Notes: generated by a model not told the origin, from the sequence alone. Shown: positions 1 through 6,310, numbered from the stretch's first letter. The stretch: DNA of 6,381 bases from an uncultured Oscillospiraceae bacterium (GCA_905193585.1 CAJJPG010000103.1:1-6381); one strand, 5' to 3'. A program made the numbers and translations.

Positions 1-366
1 CTCCAGCGCGTTTTCACGCGAGATTTTGCCGCAGGAGCCTGTGTGAACAACTATTCTGCTGCCGCCCATGGCGTTTACGGCTTTGGCAGACGCCATAATA
101 TAATTTATGGAATTAAGGCGCTTTTCCTCTTCAACAGAGGACATTGAAATATAATACGGCGCATGGAGAGAGAGGTAAACTCCCTTTTCCCTTGCTTTCT
201 CGCCCAAAAGGCGGGCTTTTTCCTCGCCTATGTTTACGCCCCTGCCGCACTGGTATTCGTAGCAGTCAAGCCCCATTTCAACTATATAATCGGGTACGTC
301 AAGGCTGTTTTTATAGCCCATTTTTGCAAAGCTTTCGGCGTTTCCCGCCGGACCGAATTTAGGCAT
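1..366 (-). CDS. Endonuclease IV-like TIM-barrel protein (5' part only, truncated by window edge)
   Basis: This is the N-terminal 122 codons of a protein that continues past the left edge; family members are usually about 280 residues. The fold is the xylose isomerase-like/AP endonuclease family 2 TIM barrel. In this family, endonuclease IV (Nfo) cuts DNA at abasic sites with three bound metal ions. Visible support is LSLHAPYYIS with His68 and RIVVHTGS with His108, which fall where E. coli Nfo has metal ligands His69 and His109. The remaining ligands would lie outside the window, so catalysis cannot be judged. The N-terminus begins MPKFGPAGNAESF rather than the classical Nfo start, so this is a divergent Firmicute subgroup, and DNA repair is inferred rather than shown. 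The ATG at 366 follows GGAGGTG (374-380) by 7 bases; that ribosome site lies inside the end of the upstream yqeG-like gene, whose stop is one base away. It is the last visible gene of the operon. Confidence 0.85.
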   Translation of the reverse strand, partial: MPKFGPAGNAESFAKMGYKNSLDVPDYIVEMGLDCYEYQCGRGVNIGEEKARLLGEKAREKGVYLSLHAPYYISMSSVEEEKRLNSINYIMASAKAVNAMGGSRIVVHTGSCGKISRENALE

Positions 367-367
367 T

Positions 368-871
368 TCAGCGCACCTCCGTGTTTTTTATTTTGTAAAT
401 TTTAAATACCGCGCGTTCAAGCCGCCGCTTGAATTTAAAGCGCGCCGAGCTTTCGGGCTTTATGGGGTCCAAAAGTATTGTTGTAACCCCATAAAGGTTG
501 CCGCCCAGAGTATCGGTAAAAATCTGGTCGCCCACAATGGCGGTGTTTTTTCTACCTGTTTTAATAACCCGCAGCGCGCGGCTGAATTTAAAGGGCAGCG
601 GCTTTAAGCCCAAACTTACATACGGTAAATTTATTTTTTCGGCAAACGGCTTTACCCTTTTTTCCTTTGAGTTTGAAAGAATAACAAGGGCAATTCCGTT
701 TTCCCGCATAAGGGCAAGCCAGCTTTCAAGCCCGTCGGTCAGCTTTTGCCCGTGGTGGGTGGAAAGGGTGTTATCCACATCAAGCATAAGCCCCGTAATA
801 TTGCGGCTTTTCAAAAGCTCAGGGGTTATATCGGTTATTCTTCTAAGCTTAATATTGGGTTTAAGCAGCAT
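368..871 (-). CDS. yqeG: YqeG-family HAD subfamily IIIA phosphatase
   Basis: The protein has 167 residues, normal for YqeG. HAD motifs appear in order: motif I LDVDNTL, with nucleophile Asp31 and acid/base Asp33; motif II VILSNSKEKRV, with Ser66; motif III lysine Lys90 in LGLKPLP; and motif IV AIVGDQIFTDTLGGN, with Asp115 and Asp120. All residues for Mg-dependent phosphoryl transfer are present. The C-terminus (about 144-163) is strongly basic, which could favour binding to a membrane surface or nucleic acid. YqeG is related to yeast Gep4, a phosphatidylglycerophosphate phosphatase, so a phospholipid substrate is plausible but cannot be read from the sequence. No membrane segment is evident. 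The ATG at 871 has AAGGAG five bases upstream and lies 2 bases after the stop of the MBL-fold gene, indicating coupled translation. The residue pattern agrees well with B. subtilis YqeG as I remember it (xDNTL, SNxxEKRV, GDQxxTDxLGGN). Confidence 0.9.
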   Translation of the reverse strand: MLLKPNIKLRRITDITPELLKSRNITGLMLDVDNTLSTHHGQKLTDGLESWLALMRENGIALVILSNSKEKRVKPFAEKINLPYVSLGLKPLPFKFSRALRVIKTGRKNTAIVGDQIFTDTLGGNLYGVTTILLDPIKPESSARFKFKRRLERAVFKIYKIKNTEVR

Positions 872-873
872 AT

Positions 874-1782
874 TTACTCCTTTTCGGTTTCTACCCGTAT
901 GTTACCGTTTTCAACGTAAAAGCTTATATCTCCGTTTTTATCGGTTCTGTAAATCTTGGCGCCGCAGTTTTTAAGGGCGGTCAGCGTTTTGTTGCTCGGG
1001 TGTGAGTACATATTATCTTTTCCCACGGATATTGCGGCGTATTCGGGACTTGCCGCCTTTAAAAATGCCGAGGTGCTTGAAGAGTTGCTGCCGTGGTGAC
1101 CTACTTTCAGCACGTCGCAGTCGATATTCAGCTTTTCTGCCAGTACGTCTGCTTCGGTTGCTTTCTCGGCGTCGCCCGTGAAAAGAAACTTCTTATCTCT
1201 TATTTTCGCCATGGTAATTACCGAGCGGTCGTTTTCCTTTGTAGCGTCGGGGAAATACGCCAGCAGCGTAACCTCAAACTCGCCTATGTTGAAGTTAATA
1301 CCCTCTGTTGCCGTGAAGACCTTACCCTTTTCGGCAACCACGCGTTTTTCCGCCTCGTTCACCGTGGGCATAGCCTCAGCAGAGCTGTCGCGATTGGGTA
1401 TTATCAGGTTATCTATGGGAAAACTCATGGCTATTTTGGCAAGCGCACCTGCGTGATCCATATGCAGGTGGGTTATAAGCAGCGCGTCAATATCCTTTAT
1501 GTCGGCACTTTTAAGGTCTGCCGAAATATCGTCGGCAGATGATGTAAGCCCTGCGTCTATAACAGCAGAGCAGCCGTTTGAATAAATAAGCGCCGCGTCT
1601 GCCTGGCCCACATCCATTATTTTCACAAAATCCTGCGTTTTATCAAAATCGGGAAATGACGGCGCAAACGTGCTGCGAATTTTATCACCGAAAACCTTGT
1701 TTGCAAAAGCAATTATAAATATCGCAAGTGTCAGCGCGGTGGTGGCTGATACGGCAATTTTCCGTTTACTCCGCCGTTTCAT
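874..1782 (-). CDS. Membrane-anchored ComEC/Rec2-like metallo-beta-lactamase-fold hydrolase
   Basis: The protein has 302 residues. A basic start (MKRRSKRK) and one hydrophobic segment (about 9-28) form a signal anchor or uncleaved signal peptide, so the enzyme domain probably lies outside the membrane. The rest matches the ComA/ComEC-type MBL domain: IMDVGQADAALI (55-66), VIDAGL (74-79), the metal motif THLHMDH (His105, His107, Asp109, His110), FTGDAE with Asp204, VGHHGS with His229/His230, and SHPS with His261. In full ComEC this domain follows a multi-helix DNA channel and is proposed to degrade the non-transforming strand. The channel is absent here, so this is a stand-alone version of unknown substrate; nuclease or phosphodiesterase activity is inferred only. 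The ATG at 1782 overlaps the end of ftsK by 17 bases and has a GGGGGAAG-like ribosome site just upstream. The next in-frame Met (56) would delete the anchor and the domain's first strand, so this start is preferred. Confidence 0.88.
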   Translation of the reverse strand: MKRRSKRKIAVSATTALTLAIFIIAFANKVFGDKIRSTFAPSFPDFDKTQDFVKIMDVGQADAALIYSNGCSAVIDAGLTSSADDISADLKSADIKDIDALLITHLHMDHAGALAKIAMSFPIDNLIIPNRDSSAEAMPTVNEAEKRVVAEKGKVFTATEGINFNIGEFEVTLLAYFPDATKENDRSVITMAKIRDKKFLFTGDAEKATEADVLAEKLNIDCDVLKVGHHGSNSSSTSAFLKAASPEYAAISVGKDNMYSHPSNKTLTALKNCGAKIYRTDKNGDISFYVENGNIRVETEKE

Positions 1783-4246
1783 TTACTTCCCCCGCCGCCT
1801 CGCGTTCAAGCAGCTGCTCCTTGGAAATCAGCACCTTGCGCGGCTTTGAGCCCTCGTACGGGCCTACCACCCCGCGCTGCTCCATTTCATCCACTATGCG
1901 CGCGGCTCTTGCATAGCCCAATTTCAGCTTTCGCTGCAAAAGCGAGGTAGAAGCCATACCGTTTTCCACAACCACTTTTATAGCCTCGTCGAGCATCGGG
2001 TCGCCCTCGGGGCCGTCCTCGGGCAGACCTGTTTTCTGCTTTTTCTCTATTGCCGCCTGGCGCTCTATTTCAACCATAACGTCGTCGTCATAGTCTACGG
2101 TGTGGTCGCTCTTTATGTAGTCAACCACTGCCTCAACCTCTTCGTCGCTTACAAAGCAGCCCTGTATTCGGTTGGGCTTTGTTGAACCCACGGGGCTGAA
2201 AAGCATATCGCCGCGCCCCAAAAGCTTTTCCGCGCCTGCGGAATCTAAAATTGTTCGGCTGTCTATTTGTGATGACACCGCAAAAGCGATACGTGTTGGT
2301 ATATTAGCTTTAATAACGCCCGTTACAACATCTACCGACGGTCTTTGCGTTGCGATTATAAGGTGCATACCCGCAGCGCGCGCCTTTGCCGCTATGCGGT
2401 TTATTGAGTCCTCAACCTCGTTGGGCGCGGTCATCATAAGGTCGGCAAGCTCGTCTATTATTATAACTATGTGCGGCATTTTCTGAACCTCGGGGTCGCC
2501 TAAGTTTTCAACAAACTTGTTATATCCCGCAAGGTCACGCACGCCGCGGTCGGCAAACATTTTATAGCGCCGCTCCATTTCGGTAACAGACCAACCGAGC
2601 GCCCCCGCCGCTTTGCGCGGGTCGGTCACAACTGGAACCAGCAGGTGCGGTATGCCGTTGTAAATGCCAAGCTCAACCACCTTTGGGTCTATCATTAAAA
2701 GCTTTACTTCATCGGGCGTCGCCTTGTAAAGCAGGCTTATAATTATTGAGTTGATGCAAACCGATTTACCCGAGCCGGTAGCGCCGGCTATTAGCCCGTG
2801 CGGCATTTTGGCAATATCGGTTACTACAACATTGCCGCCTATATCACGCCCCAAAGCTACCGTCAGCTTGCTTTTTGCGTTTATAAACGCGGGGGATTCA
2901 AGTATGCCGCGAACGCCCACAACGGCGCTTGCCTTGTTAGGCACCTCAATTCCCACCGCCGCCTTGTTAGGTATGGGCGCTTCAATTCTTACGCCCGCCG
3001 TTGCAAGGTTCAGGGCAATATCATCAGCCAAATTTGTGATTTTACTTATTTTTACACCCGCGCAGGGCTGCAATTCATAGCGCGTAACCGTAGGTCCGCG
3101 GCTTATATCCACAATGCGCGTTTCCACCCCGAAACTTTTAAGGGTTTCCACCAAATGCTCGGCGGTGTGGTCAAGCTCCGCCGAAAGCGCGGCGGTATCG
3201 GTCGCTTTTGATTTATTAAGGAGAGACAGCGGCGGGTAGCTGTAGCCCTCCGTCTTAGGCTCTGCGTCCTTTTCGGGCACGGAGAACTCTGCGGGCTTTG
3301 TCGGCTCTGCCGGTTTTTCGGGAGGTATATCCCTTTTCTCCGCCTCCGCCTCGTTTTTTGCGGCTTTAAGCGCCGTTTCAATCTCCGGCTTTATATCGTC
3401 CGTCTTTTCTTCGGGTTCGGGTGCGGCCTGCTTTTCGGGCTCGCTCTCGGGCGTTTCGCCGTAGTAAGCCGAAACCACCTTGCGCTGTTTTTCATCAAGC
3501 GAGGTTTTGGGTATATTCCGCTTTTCGGGAATATCGTCTACCGGAATATCAACATTAAAGCCCTTTATTACTTTCAGCTGCTTGCCGCTCTGCGTTTCCT
3601 CGCTTTCGCGCTCAAGCCGCGCCTGGTAAGCGTTTTCAGCCTGCTCGGATATGCTCTTTACAGGCCGCGCCATAGTGCGGAAAAGCGACATAAGCGTAGT
3701 GCCTGTAATTATCATTAAAAATACGAATATCAGCAAAATTGCGGTTATTGCGGCGCCCGTTTTGCCGAATGCAAGGTACAGCGGCTGACCCACCAGCGCC
3801 CCCAAAAAACCGCCGCTTTTAAGGTGCGAGCCTGATTTATACGCCGCGGTCAGGTGCTGCCAAAAGGTAAGCGCGTCGTTATGCTTTGAGAAAATATCCA
3901 CCGCCGCGCCTACAAGTATTACAAGTATGCCCGATTCTATAACCTTTGCGTTCATAGAGCCGCCTATTTTATCCATAGCGAAAAGCACGGCTACAAAGCC
4001 CAGTAAAAACGGGTAGAAATACGCCGTAACGCCGAACACGCCGAATATAAAGTTATGTATTGCAAGCCATACGTTCTGCCCCGGAATAAAAACCACGCAT
4101 AACAAAAACACGGCTACGGCGAACCAGATTACCGAAAGTAACTGCCGCCTGCCCTGCACCGCTTCCTTTCTTGCCGCGCTGTTTTGAATTTTGGTCGCCG
4201 TGGCGCTGCCCGCGCGCGACTTGCCGCTTTTCTTTTTCGCTGCCAT
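1766..4246 (-). CDS. ftsK: FtsK/SpoIIIE-family DNA translocase
   Basis: This 826-residue ATP-driven motor pumps double-stranded DNA at the division or sporulation septum. Domains in order: a basic cytoplasmic tail (1-35); about four membrane segments (roughly 38-55, 64-92, 104-118, 164-188); a Pro/Glu/Lys/Ala-rich linker (about 195-345); an alpha domain with SRGPTVTRYELQP (382-394); a RecA-like beta domain with Walker A GATGSGKS (488-495), Walker B VIIIDE (Asp598, Glu599) and ATQRPSVDVVTG (632-643); and a C-terminal gamma winged helix (about 750-810) with ASTSLLQRKLKLGYARAARIVDE-type sequence (begins 765), which in this family reads polar DNA motifs. All catalytic parts are intact and the length is typical. 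Whether it acts as vegetative FtsK or sporulation SpoIIIE cannot be decided from sequence. The ATG at 4246 has AAGGAG about 10 bases upstream. It lies 42 bases after the tepA-like gene, as in B. subtilis where tepA precedes spoIIIE. Confidence 0.97.
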   Translation of the reverse strand: MAAKKKSGKSRAGSATATKIQNSAARKEAVQGRRQLLSVIWFAVAVFLLCVVFIPGQNVWLAIHNFIFGVFGVTAYFYPFLLGFVAVLFAMDKIGGSMNAKVIESGILVILVGAAVDIFSKHNDALTFWQHLTAAYKSGSHLKSGGFLGALVGQPLYLAFGKTGAAITAILLIFVFLMIITGTTLMSLFRTMARPVKSISEQAENAYQARLERESEETQSGKQLKVIKGFNVDIPVDDIPEKRNIPKTSLDEKQRKVVSAYYGETPESEPEKQAAPEPEEKTDDIKPEIETALKAAKNEAEAEKRDIPPEKPAEPTKPAEFSVPEKDAEPKTEGYSYPPLSLLNKSKATDTAALSAELDHTAEHLVETLKSFGVETRIVDISRGPTVTRYELQPCAGVKISKITNLADDIALNLATAGVRIEAPIPNKAAVGIEVPNKASAVVGVRGILESPAFINAKSKLTVALGRDIGGNVVVTDIAKMPHGLIAGATGSGKSVCINSIIISLLYKATPDEVKLLMIDPKVVELGIYNGIPHLLVPVVTDPRKAAGALGWSVTEMERRYKMFADRGVRDLAGYNKFVENLGDPEVQKMPHIVIIIDELADLMMTAPNEVEDSINRIAAKARAAGMHLIIATQRPSVDVVTGVIKANIPTRIAFAVSSQIDSRTILDSAGAEKLLGRGDMLFSPVGSTKPNRIQGCFVSDEEVEAVVDYIKSDHTVDYDDDVMVEIERQAAIEKKQKTGLPEDGPEGDPMLDEAIKVVVENGMASTSLLQRKLKLGYARAARIVDEMEQRGVVGPYEGSKPRKVLISKEQLLEREAAGEVNETAE

Positions 4247-4271
4247 TTTAATTTTGCTCCTTATGTAATGC

Positions 4272-4287
4272 GCGGCCGTGTGACCGC
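4272..4287 (-). promoter_or_regulatory. Short GC-rich mRNA hairpin between tepA and ftsK
   Basis: Read as mRNA, GCGGUC and GGCCGC can form a six-pair stem (one G-U) around an ACAC loop, just after the tepA stop and before the ftsK ribosome site. No U-run follows, so it is not an intrinsic terminator. It could stabilise or bound an mRNA segment, or be chance; a six-pair stem is weak evidence. Confidence 0.3.
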
Positions 4288-4288
4288 T

Positions 4289-4981
4289 CTATTTATTCTC
4301 AATAAGTCTGTAAAGCCCGTCCAAAACCGTGCCGAGGCTGCCTATTTCGTCAATAAGTCCTTCTTTTACCGCTTTCTCGCCCGAAAGCACGCTGCCCACA
4401 TCGGTCACCATTTCGCCCGTGTTCATCATAAGCTCGGTAAACCGCTCGGCTGTAATTGAAGAATTACGCACCACAAAGTCGGTTATTCTCGCCTGCATAC
4501 GCGCAAAGTGGTTCATAACCTGCGGCACGCCTATAACAAGACCCGTTGTTCGCACGGGGTGCACCGTCATAGTAGCCGAGGGCGCAATATACGAGCGCTT
4601 TGCCGAAACCGCAAGCGGCACGCCTATTGAGTGCCCGCCGCCCAGCACATACGAAACGGTCGGCTTTTTCATACCCGATATAAGCTCTGCAATGGCAAGC
4701 CCCGCTTCAACATCGCCGCCCACCGTGTTTAAAACAACCAGCAAGCCCTCAATTTCACGGCTTTCCTCAATCGCCACAAGCTGCGGTATTACATGCTCGT
4801 ATTTCGTAGTCTTGTTCTGCTCGGGCAGAACGTTATGCCCCTCAATTTCGCCTATTATGGTAAGGCAATAAATCTTGTGCTTGCCGTCAAATGCGGCAAC
4901 CGAGCCCATTTCTTTAATTTCTTCAAGCTGCGCCTTGCGTTCGTCCGATTTGTTGCTTTCCTTTTTTTCTTCGGTGCTCAT
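4289..4981 (-). CDS. tepA: TepA/ClpP-family cytoplasmic serine protease
   Basis: The protein has 230 residues. The first 25 or so are charged and hydrophilic, with no signal peptide, so it should be cytoplasmic. The crotonase/ClpP fold is shown by IYCLTIIGEIEG (37-48), the oxyanion-type loop LNTVGGDVEAGLAIAE (84-99), the nucleophile region GGGHSIGVPLA with Ser118, and TMTVHPVRTTG with His141. Asp194 in MVTDVGSVLSGEKAVKEGLID is the best candidate for the third triad member. GHSIG and HPVR are the forms seen in TepA rather than canonical ClpP, which also separates it from signal-peptide peptidase SppA. B. subtilis TepA (YmfB) was described as a translocation-enhancing protein, and a role in protein export or degradation of exported proteins has been proposed; the true substrate is unclear. 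The ATG at 4981 follows GGAGG (4990-4994) by 8 bases. It is the first gene of the operon and directly precedes ftsK. Its ribosome site is predicted to be sequestered in a hairpin. Confidence 0.93.
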   Translation of the reverse strand: MSTEEKKESNKSDERKAQLEEIKEMGSVAAFDGKHKIYCLTIIGEIEGHNVLPEQNKTTKYEHVIPQLVAIEESREIEGLLVVLNTVGGDVEAGLAIAELISGMKKPTVSYVLGGGHSIGVPLAVSAKRSYIAPSATMTVHPVRTTGLVIGVPQVMNHFARMQARITDFVVRNSSITAERFTELMMNTGEMVTDVGSVLSGEKAVKEGLIDEIGSLGTVLDGLYRLIENK

Positions 4982-4982
4982 T

Positions 4983-5031
4983 CGCTTTTCCTCCGTTTTC
5001 AGTCATCATATTTATTATGGAAGAAAAAGCG
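4983..5031 (-). promoter_or_regulatory. Predicted 5'-UTR hairpin sequestering the tepA Shine-Dalgarno
   Basis: In the mRNA, bases 5031 to 5020 (CGCUUUUUCUUC) pair antiparallel with 4994 to 4983 (GGAGGAAAAGCG), giving 12 consecutive pairs with two G-U wobbles. The whole GGAGG of tepA is inside the stem. The loop is 25 bases and AU-rich. The stem starts only about 5-8 bases from the predicted transcription start. A variant pairing of UUCGC with GCGAA, bulging two bases, is also possible. Such structures act as translational switches (for example thermometers of the fourU type, where U-rich strands mask the SD), but here the function is inference from base pairing only. Confidence 0.45.
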
Positions 5032-5043
5032 CGAACAATACAT

Positions 5044-5072
5044 ATTATAATATTTTTTTGAAATTTTTTCAA
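5044..5072 (-). promoter_or_regulatory. Sigma-A-type promoter of the tepA-ftsK operon
   Basis: On the minus strand TTGAAA (5067-5072) and a perfect TATAAT (5044-5049) are separated by exactly 17 bases in AT-rich DNA. The start site would fall near 5036-5039, leaving a leader of about 55 bases before the tepA ATG. The -35 box overlaps a perfect small palindrome, TTGAAA with TTTCAA around three bases (5058-5072 region). This is the only strong promoter seen upstream of the five-gene cluster. Confidence 0.8.
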
Positions 5073-5090
5073 GTGTTCGGGGCAAAAAAG

Positions 5091-6212
5091 CTATAACCCG
5101 TTATTTATAAGTTTTTCCGCCAGTCGGCATATATCCGCCGCGGCAGCGGAATTTATATATTTCCGCTGATTTTCGGTTACCTTTTCAGCCTCTGCCCTGC
5201 TTAGCAGCCTGTCTGTAGCATTCGGCAGACCCATACCTATTCTTTTAACGGGAACGCTCATTCCGTATTGCGCGAAAAAGCGCATATTTCGCGTTTCGCA
5301 CCCTGGAATGGACATTATGTGCACCATAGGTACGCCGAGAACCGCCCCCTCGGTGGTGGAAAGCCCGCCCGGCTTTGTAACGAATACGTCAGCCATGCGC
5401 ACATACGCCGCCATTTTATCGGTAAACCGAACGGCGGTTATTTTACCGGGGTAACGCCCGTGAAGCTGCTTGTAAAGCCACTTGTTACTGCCGCAAATTA
5501 CAACAAGCCCGGTTTTTTTATCATTCTTATAGCGGTCGTATAAAAGTTTTATTGCCAAAACCAGTTTCCCCGCGCCCATACTGCCGCCTGAAATTAAGAT
5601 ATAGCGCTTATCTTTATCAAGCCCCGTTATTTCCGCCGCTTTTTCGCGCGTTAAAGGCTCTGAAAAAGCGCGGCTTACGGGAATACCGAGGGGGTACAGC
5701 TTATCGCGCGGTATTCCACGCCGTAAAAATTCAGCCGTCAGCTTATTTGATGGTATAACAAACGCGTCGCAGTCGGTCTCCTCGGTAAAAGGGATGCAGG
5801 TGTAGTCCGTCGCAATAAAAACAGTTTTCGGTACCGCCATACCGCGGTTTTTCATATTCGTTATTATTTCCGCAGGAAAAAGGTGGGGCATAAAAACCAC
5901 ATCGGGCTTTTCCCTTTCCAAAAGCCCTTGCAGCTTATTTATCATAGCCGCATTTGCAAAATACACGGGCGAGCGGAACGGCAGATTTCTGTAAGCGTTT
6001 CCTGCCGAATACACCGCCCCGAAAACGCGCGGAGCCGCCTGCACGGTTTTAATATACGTTTCGTCTATCCGCTTTGCGGTGTGCTTGCCCGCAAGGTCGT
6101 AGGGGTTAAGCATTAAAACCGAGTCGCCGCGGCGCTCTAATTCCTCTTTAATTGCTCTGCCCGCGGCGTTGTGTCCCCCGCCTGTCCCGCAGGAAAGTAT
6201 AAGCGCTTTCAT
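5091..6212 (-). CDS. MGDG synthase/UgtP-like glycosyltransferase (GT28-type C-terminus)
   Basis: The protein has 373 residues, normal for processive diacylglycerol glycosyltransferases, which move glucose or galactose from a UDP-sugar to diacylglycerol on the inner face of the membrane. The N-terminal MGDG-synthase domain opens with LILSCGTGGGHNAAGRAI (4-21). The linker region carries TDYTCIPF (135-142) and YPLGIPVSRAF (173-183). The C-terminal GT-B half has ISGGSMGAGK (207-216), ICGSNK (239-244), VRFTDKMAAYVRMADVFVTK and the nucleotide-sugar signature TKPGGLSTTEGAVLGVPMV (279-297, Glu288). There is no transmembrane helix; membrane contact would be peripheral. The ATG at 6212 is chosen because GGAGG sits 6 bases upstream (6219-6223) and the promoter lies beyond it. 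The frame stays open to an ATG at 6278, but that lies upstream of the -35 box. Products in this family are glycolipids and lipoteichoic acid anchors; the exact sugar and acceptor are not determinable. Confidence 0.88.
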   Translation of the reverse strand: MKALILSCGTGGGHNAAGRAIKEELERRGDSVLMLNPYDLAGKHTAKRIDETYIKTVQAAPRVFGAVYSAGNAYRNLPFRSPVYFANAAMINKLQGLLEREKPDVVFMPHLFPAEIITNMKNRGMAVPKTVFIATDYTCIPFTEETDCDAFVIPSNKLTAEFLRRGIPRDKLYPLGIPVSRAFSEPLTREKAAEITGLDKDKRYILISGGSMGAGKLVLAIKLLYDRYKNDKKTGLVVICGSNKWLYKQLHGRYPGKITAVRFTDKMAAYVRMADVFVTKPGGLSTTEGAVLGVPMVHIMSIPGCETRNMRFFAQYGMSVPVKRIGMGLPNATDRLLSRAEAEKVTENQRKYINSAAAADICRLAEKLINNGL

Positions 6213-6216
6213 AAAA

Positions 6217-6223
6217 CCCCTCC
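6217..6223 (-). promoter_or_regulatory. Ribosome binding site deciding the glycosyltransferase start
   Basis: The minus strand reads GGAGGGG with its GGAGG core 6 bases before the ATG at 6212. The alternative ATG at 6278 has no comparable site and lies upstream of the promoter, so the shorter protein is correct. Confidence 0.85.
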
Positions 6224-6229
6224 GATAGT

Positions 6230-6243
6230 TACTGTTTTCAGTA
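6230..6243. promoter_or_regulatory. Small palindrome over the glycosyltransferase start site (possible operator)
   Basis: The sequence TACTG-TTTT-CAGTA is a perfect five-base inverted repeat. It covers part of the -10 box and the predicted transcription start, where a repressor would block initiation. The arms are short, so it may be chance. Confidence 0.3.
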
Positions 6244-6268
6244 TACCCGCGGCGGAGTGAAAAGTCAA
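6240..6268 (-). promoter_or_regulatory. Sigma-A-type promoter of the glycosyltransferase gene
   Basis: On the minus strand TTGACT (6263-6268) and TATACT (6240-6245) are separated by exactly 17 bases, five of six matches at each box. The start site would lie near 6233, giving a leader of about 20 bases that contains the GGAGG site. The AT-rich heptamer tract immediately upstream of the -35 box could serve as an UP element. Confidence 0.82.
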
Positions 6269-6270
6269 CA

Positions 6271-6306
6271 TTAGACATTAGATATTAGACGATAGATATT
6301 AGAAAA
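6271..6306. repeat. Degenerate heptamer tract (TTAGAYA-like)
   Basis: Five imperfect copies follow each other: TTAGACA, TTAGATA, TTAGACGA, TAGATA and TTAGAAAA. The tract is almost pure AT and sits directly against the palindromic repeat and upstream of the glycosyltransferase promoter. It encodes nothing. It may be part of the adjoining dispersed repeat, a slippage product, or an upstream promoter element. Confidence 0.7.
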
Positions 6307-6310
6307 TACC

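Noticed and set aside
498..974. Plus-strand open frame of 158 codons across yqeG and the MBL gene
   Set aside because: It is antisense to two genes with complete catalytic motifs and has no domain-like sequence; it is a shadow of codon bias. The same applies to the other plus-strand frames (for example 1093-1542, 2798-3211, 4329-4871).
3103..3381. Minus-strand 92-codon frame inside ftsK
   Set aside because: It is an Arg-rich alternate frame of the low-complexity linker and alpha-domain coding sequence, not a separate gene.
1766..4246. Conjugative or defence-type FtsK/HerA ATPase
   Set aside because: Four N-terminal membrane segments, the linker, and a typical gamma winged-helix domain identify the housekeeping chromosome translocase.
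4923..5009. Overlapping 28-codon reading frame starting ATGATG in the tepA leader
   Set aside because: No ribosome site precedes it, it lies in the loop of the leader hairpin, and its product (basic, low complexity) resembles nothing I know. It could at most be a leader peptide.
5058..5072. TTGAAA/TTTCAA palindrome as a terminator for the glycosyltransferase gene
   Set aside because: The stem has only one G-C pair per arm and no U-run follows on the minus strand; it is better explained as part of the -35 region.
6213..6278. Upstream ATG at 6278 that would extend the glycosyltransferase by 22 residues
   Set aside because: The -35 and -10 boxes lie inside this stretch, the extension lacks family similarity, and GGAGG sits correctly before the ATG at 6212.
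6271..6306. CRISPR-like array
   Set aside because: The units are contiguous 6-8-base repeats without spacers and no cas genes are present.
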